Source: RGIG3178 sp942492795 (lineage in GTDB: Bacteria; Bacillota; Clostridia; Christensenellales; QAND01). Taken from it: a stretch of DNA of 64,000 nt. This document shows positions 60,596-64,000 of the stretch, one piece after another. The notes below the pieces were generated by a model. It saw only the letters and a list, made by a program, of their open reading frames with translations. It was not told the origin of the DNA and ran no database searches. The stretch spans positions 992,001 to 1,056,000 of the forward strand of contig OW818639.1 in assembly GCA_942492795.1 (NCBI GenBank), written 5' to 3'. Numbering within the stretch: position 1 is the first letter of the stretch; every line of letters starts with the position of its first letter. The translations under genes and the position numbers were made by a program.

Positions 60596-63277
60596 TTGAA
60601 AAGACGTCTGATTGCATGCTTGTTGATGTTGTGTTTGGTGCTTGGTGCATCCGCTTTTTGGCGTGTCCAGAAAAACGCCGGAGCCGCCGGAGCATACAAT
60701 ACGGTCCGCGTAAAAATCACAACGAATGAAAGCGCAAGCATCAGCATCAGCGTCGGGGAAAATTACCGCATTGCACAGGATGTTTCCATCATATTGACGC
60801 CGGGCACTTACACCGTTGCCAATGTCAGCGGCAGCATCCGGATTTCCAACAGCAGTTTCAGCAAGACGGTCGGAGCCACACTGACGCTCGAACGCTGCCA
60901 AAGCACGAATTTGAATACGATCGTTTTGTACAATACGCGGTATTCCTGCAACATCGCTTACCTTGGCAACATGAACTTTGTCGTTCAGGGGTCGGGAGTG
61001 CGCGTCATCAACACGGTGCCGCTGGAGCAATACCTCTATGGCGTCGTCGGCTATGAGATGAGCAACGCCTTCCCCGTTGAGGCGCTAAAAGCGCAGGCGG
61101 TGGTCGCGCGCGGCTATGCCATCAGCGCGATCGCGCCTTCTTCGCAGTATGATCTGGTCGACACATCTGCCGATCAGGTGTATCGCGGGTATCCTTCCGG
61201 ACAGGAGAACGTCAAAGCCGCGGTGGATGCAACAAGCGGACAAGTGTTGATGTACAACGGTGCTATCTGCGAGACCTACTTTTCCGCGAGCAACGGCGGC
61301 AAGACGGAGCTGCCGGGCAATGCCTGGGGAGGCGGCGCAAGCAAGAACGCCGCATATCCGTATTTGGCGCAAAAGGACGATCCGTACGATCTTGAAAACC
61401 AATCCAGCCTAAGTTACCGCATATACGTGCCGAAACTCATCCGCAATACATCGATGGATCCGGTTGCGGATCTGCCTTCAAGCGGTGTCACCTATCAGGT
61501 GCAAATCGTCGATTTAAACTACTCCTGTTCCGTCTACAGTACGGCATCCACAGCGGGTTCGGTTATCGGTGTTGCCAACAAAGACGCCAAGTTTACCTTT
61601 ATCGCTGATTCCGGCGAATTCTATAAGATCGATTACAACGGTACGAGCGGCTATATCGTGAAGGAATACGGCATCAAAATCCCGGATACCTCCGTGCAGC
61701 CAACCAACGCCAAACCGTCTCTGCCTGTCGTCTATACGGATGCGGTGCTAAACGACCTGCAAAATAAGGCATATACCGTCATGAAAGCGCGCGGGGATTC
61801 CGTTCCGGATGCCACCAATATCAGACTGATGCAGGTAACTGATTTTCGAAACGGACAAGCCCGCTATACCACAGGCAGCAGCAACTGCTTTGTCAGCGCG
61901 GACGCGGATCTTGTGGTGCAGTACATCGATAACGAAGGGACCGTTGTCAACGATGCATTGGTCACGGTAAGCATCGTGCTGATGAACAAGGATACCGACG
62001 GAAGCTATCTGCTCACGCATGCCTATTTAAACGACAACTGCCGCATGCGCTTTGTCGAAGCGACCGAGGACGGCTTTGACATCGTCAACCGGCGCTACGG
62101 CCACGGGGTTGGCATGTCCCAACGCGGCGCGCAGCAGATGGCACTCAATGGCAAGGACTCCGGTTTTATTTTGGCATTCTATTTCGACGGCTCAGCCGTT
62201 TCCGCTGTCGATACGACGATCCCGGCGCTTCCCGCGGCGATGCCGACGCCCACAGGCATGATCGTGCGCATCCAATGCACCAACTATGTCAACGTCCGCG
62301 CGCAGGCATCCACCTCTTCCACCGACCTTGGCGACGCCAAGAACGGGGCGGAATATCCCCATTTGGGGACGACCGGCACATGGTATATCATTTTGTTCGA
62401 CAACCGGGTGGCGTATGTGAGTACGTCGTATGCCACTTTGATCACGCCGACACCGACGCCTGTCGTCACGCCGACGCCGACGCCAACCGAAGCGCCCGCA
62501 CCCACACCGACGGCAGAACCGACACCAACGGCTGTTCCGACGCCTACGCCGGCGACCACGCAGGTGATACGCATCAAGGTCGGCACGTCCGTCAACGTGC
62601 GCAAGACCGCGTCTACCTCAGCGCTGAGCCTGGGCAAAGCATATAACAATGAAACATATGCGTATCTTGGCAAGAGCGGCAGTTTTTGGATTATCAACTA
62701 CAAGGGGCAGACCGGATATGTCTATTCGACCTATGGCGTTTTGACAACGATAAGCGCATCCCCGACGGCTGCGCCGACACCTACGCCCACCACAGCGCCT
62801 TCCGCAGCGGCAACCGCCACGCCGGCCACAACGCCGACGCCCACGGCTGTGAGCACGCAGGTGATACGCATCAAGGTCAGCACGTCCGTCAACGTTCGCA
62901 AGACCGCGTCCACCTCCGCTTCGAGCCTGGGAAGGGCTTACAACAACGAAACGTATGCCTATCTCGGCAAGAGCGGCAGTTTTTGGAAGATCAATTACAA
63001 GGGGCAGACCGGGTATGTATACTCGACCTATGGCGTATTGACGACGTCAAGCACGGCAACAACGCCTGCGCCGTCGTCATCGACGACCCATTATGTGAGC
63101 ATCAAGGTCGGCACCTATGTCAACGTGCGCAAGACCGCGTCCACCTCCGCTTTGAGCCTGGGCAGGGCTTACAACAATGAAAAGTACGTTTACCTCGGAA
63201 AGAGCGGCAGTTTTTGGAAGATCAATTACAAGGGGCAGACCGGGTATGTTTACGTCACATACGGCGTATATATCTGA
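60596..63277 (+). CDS. SpoIID/LytB-domain protein with SH3b repeats
   Basis: About 893 residues from a TTG at 60596 (AAAGGGA upstream, immediately before the signal peptide KRRLIACLLMLCLVLG). The SpoIID domain (about 110-550) contains LEQYLYGVVGYEMSNAFPVEA, ALKAQAVVARGYA, YFSASNGGKTE and HGVGMSQRGAQQMA. An SH3-like module is inserted inside it (about 305-365). After a Pro/Thr linker four SH3b modules follow; the last three are nearly identical (VNVRKTASTSA...YNNE.YAYLGKSGSFW). SpoIID-family proteins cleave peptidoglycan glycan strands lacking stem peptides; the SH3b array should bind the wall. Confidence 0.9.
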   Translation: MKRRLIACLLMLCLVLGASAFWRVQKNAGAAGAYNTVRVKITTNESASISISVGENYRIAQDVSIILTPGTYTVANVSGSIRISNSSFSKTVGATLTLERCQSTNLNTIVLYNTRYSCNIAYLGNMNFVVQGSGVRVINTVPLEQYLYGVVGYEMSNAFPVEALKAQAVVARGYAISAIAPSSQYDLVDTSADQVYRGYPSGQENVKAAVDATSGQVLMYNGAICETYFSASNGGKTELPGNAWGGGASKNAAYPYLAQKDDPYDLENQSSLSYRIYVPKLIRNTSMDPVADLPSSGVTYQVQIVDLNYSCSVYSTASTAGSVIGVANKDAKFTFIADSGEFYKIDYNGTSGYIVKEYGIKIPDTSVQPTNAKPSLPVVYTDAVLNDLQNKAYTVMKARGDSVPDATNIRLMQVTDFRNGQARYTTGSSNCFVSADADLVVQYIDNEGTVVNDALVTVSIVLMNKDTDGSYLLTHAYLNDNCRMRFVEATEDGFDIVNRRYGHGVGMSQRGAQQMALNGKDSGFILAFYFDGSAVSAVDTTIPALPAAMPTPTGMIVRIQCTNYVNVRAQASTSSTDLGDAKNGAEYPHLGTTGTWYIILFDNRVAYVSTSYATLITPTPTPVVTPTPTPTEAPAPTPTAEPTPTAVPTPTPATTQVIRIKVGTSVNVRKTASTSALSLGKAYNNETYAYLGKSGSFWIINYKGQTGYVYSTYGVLTTISASPTAAPTPTPTTAPSAAATATPATTPTPTAVSTQVIRIKVSTSVNVRKTASTSASSLGRAYNNETYAYLGKSGSFWKINYKGQTGYVYSTYGVLTTSSTATTPAPSSSTTHYVSIKVGTYVNVRKTASTSALSLGRAYNNEKYVYLGKSGSFWKINYKGQTGYVYVTYGVYI

Positions 63278-63470
63278 GGCGGATAAAAGATCAGTCGTGT
63301 GTTGGTGGGATAGAGCAACCGAAAAAACCAAAAGAAGCATTGACAGGAACACTCTGTGCCTCTCATTTTCCTGTGGCGAAGTTCGTGTTTGGCAGGTATA
63401 ATGAAGTCCATATCGTTGGGGTAGCGCGTACGCGACGCGCATCGTTGCCCCTTGTTTAGGAGAGGATTGT

Positions 63471-64000
63471 ATGGCATCACTTCCCAGCTTGCATAAGGAA
63501 AAGCTCGACGCGTTGAAAGAGGAATTCTGCGCGCTTTTACGCTCCGCCGACCGTGCCGGCATGGAGGAGTTTATCGCTTATCTGGAGCAGGAGACGGATT
63601 TCTTTACGGCTCCCGCGAGCATCAACAAACACGGTGCGCTCTATGGCGGATTGCTGATGCACAGCATGGAAGTGTTTAAGCTTTTGGAGAATTTCTCCAA
63701 ACCCATCAAGGATGTTCCCCCCGCGTCGCTTATCATCTGCGGTCTTCTGCACGACGTCTGTAAAGCCAATATGTATACGGTGAAAACCCGCAACGTAAAA
63801 AACGAGCAGGGGCGTTGGGAAGAGATGGAGATGTTCGCCATCGACGACCAGTTCCCGTTCGGGCACGGAGAGAAATCGGTGTATCTTCTTTCCAAATACA
63901 TCCGTTTGACCGACGAGGAAGCGCTGGCCATCCGCTGGCACATGGGCGGCTATGACGACACCGCGCGCAGCTATGTCGGCGGTATCACGCAGTCAAGCGC
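63471..64000 (+). CDS. HD-domain protein, N-terminal part (runs off the window)
   Basis: 176 codons are open to the end of the window. After a helical start, HGALYGGLLMHSMEVFKLL carries the first His of an HD domain and LIICGLLHDVCKANMY the His-Asp pair; later GHGEKSVYLLSKYIRL and IRWHMGG supply more metal ligands. This resembles YhaM-type 3'-5' exonucleases or other HD phosphohydrolases. AGGAGAGG precedes the ATG. The leader just upstream (63414-63453) has a GCGCGT/ACGCGC and GGGG/CCCC hairpin. Confidence 0.75.
   Translation, partial: MASLPSLHKEKLDALKEEFCALLRSADRAGMEEFIAYLEQETDFFTAPASINKHGALYGGLLMHSMEVFKLLENFSKPIKDVPPASLIICGLLHDVCKANMYTVKTRNVKNEQGRWEEMEMFAIDDQFPFGHGEKSVYLLSKYIRLTDEEALAIRWHMGGYDDTARSYVGGITQSS

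Overview
The window is about 52-55% GC and looks like the chromosome of an anaerobic, Gram-positive, Clostridia-type bacterium. The evidence is a SCIFF peptide with its radical SAM maturase, many lipoproteins with lipobox signals, a SpoIID-family protein, an RsgI-type protein, a class II aldolase starting at TTG, and strong AAGGAGG ribosome binding sites. Species is not determinable from the sequence alone.

Region 1 (1-3.3 kb) holds the end of an Ig-like surface protein, a baeRF-family protein, a small DUF5670-like membrane protein and a short-chain dehydrogenase.

Region 2 (3.7-30.1 kb) is the centrepiece: a molybdenum/tungsten-pterin locus of about 26 kb on one strand. Three RNA leaders of nearly identical architecture (3808-3903, 12680-12776, 17692-17792) resemble the Moco/Tuco riboswitch family and are each followed by a terminator-like hairpin. 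Leader 1 precedes an eleven-gene operon: lipoproteins with sulfite-oxidase-like pterin-binding domains, an ECF S component, a secreted phosphoesterase fused to such domains, two ECF ATPases, EcfT, a MobB-like GTPase, a small kinase-fold protein and an FMN-binding membrane protein. Leader 2 precedes another pterin-domain lipoprotein, an Ig-like anchored protein, a complete FecCD-type ABC importer and a TiaS-like protein. Leader 3 precedes an NTPase, a DUF364 protein, a C-GCAxxG-C-C protein, XdhC and a MocA-like transferase, followed by a MOP-type aldehyde oxidoreductase and its maturation/redox genes (the Desulfovibrio DVU_155x-type set). My reading is that the cell acquires metal and possibly pre-formed molybdopterin from outside, trims it at the surface, imports it, re-phosphorylates and nucleotidylates it, and inserts it into the aldehyde oxidoreductase. 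The salvage part is inference.

Region 3 (30.1-32.1 kb) is a small AT-rich island beside tRNA-Arg(ACG). It carries one AT-rich gene and four tandem 90-bp structured repeats whose end mirrors the tRNA 3' end and its terminator.

Region 4 (32.2-54.2 kb) is mostly housekeeping: argS, serS (with an unusual insertion in the tRNA-binding arm), rplI, dnaB, a DUF1292 protein, an aldo/keto reductase, class II aldolase and exonuclease III. It also has a secreted hydrolase, a WG-repeat protein, an RsgI-like lipoprotein, an XRE regulator with a perfect operator palindrome, a flavin reductase-like protein, an M20 peptidase, a C39-like lipoprotein and a MacB/FtsX-type ABC system behind a leader attenuator.

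Region 5 (54.2-58.2 kb) is again patchy and AT-rich: two beta-propeller-like lipoproteins, a duplicated DUF1653 gene (one copy broken) and REP-like remnants. Region 6 (58.2-64 kb) contains the SCIFF pair scfA/scfB (scfA is only 55 codons), DUF3842, a large SpoIID/SH3b protein and the start of an HD-domain gene.
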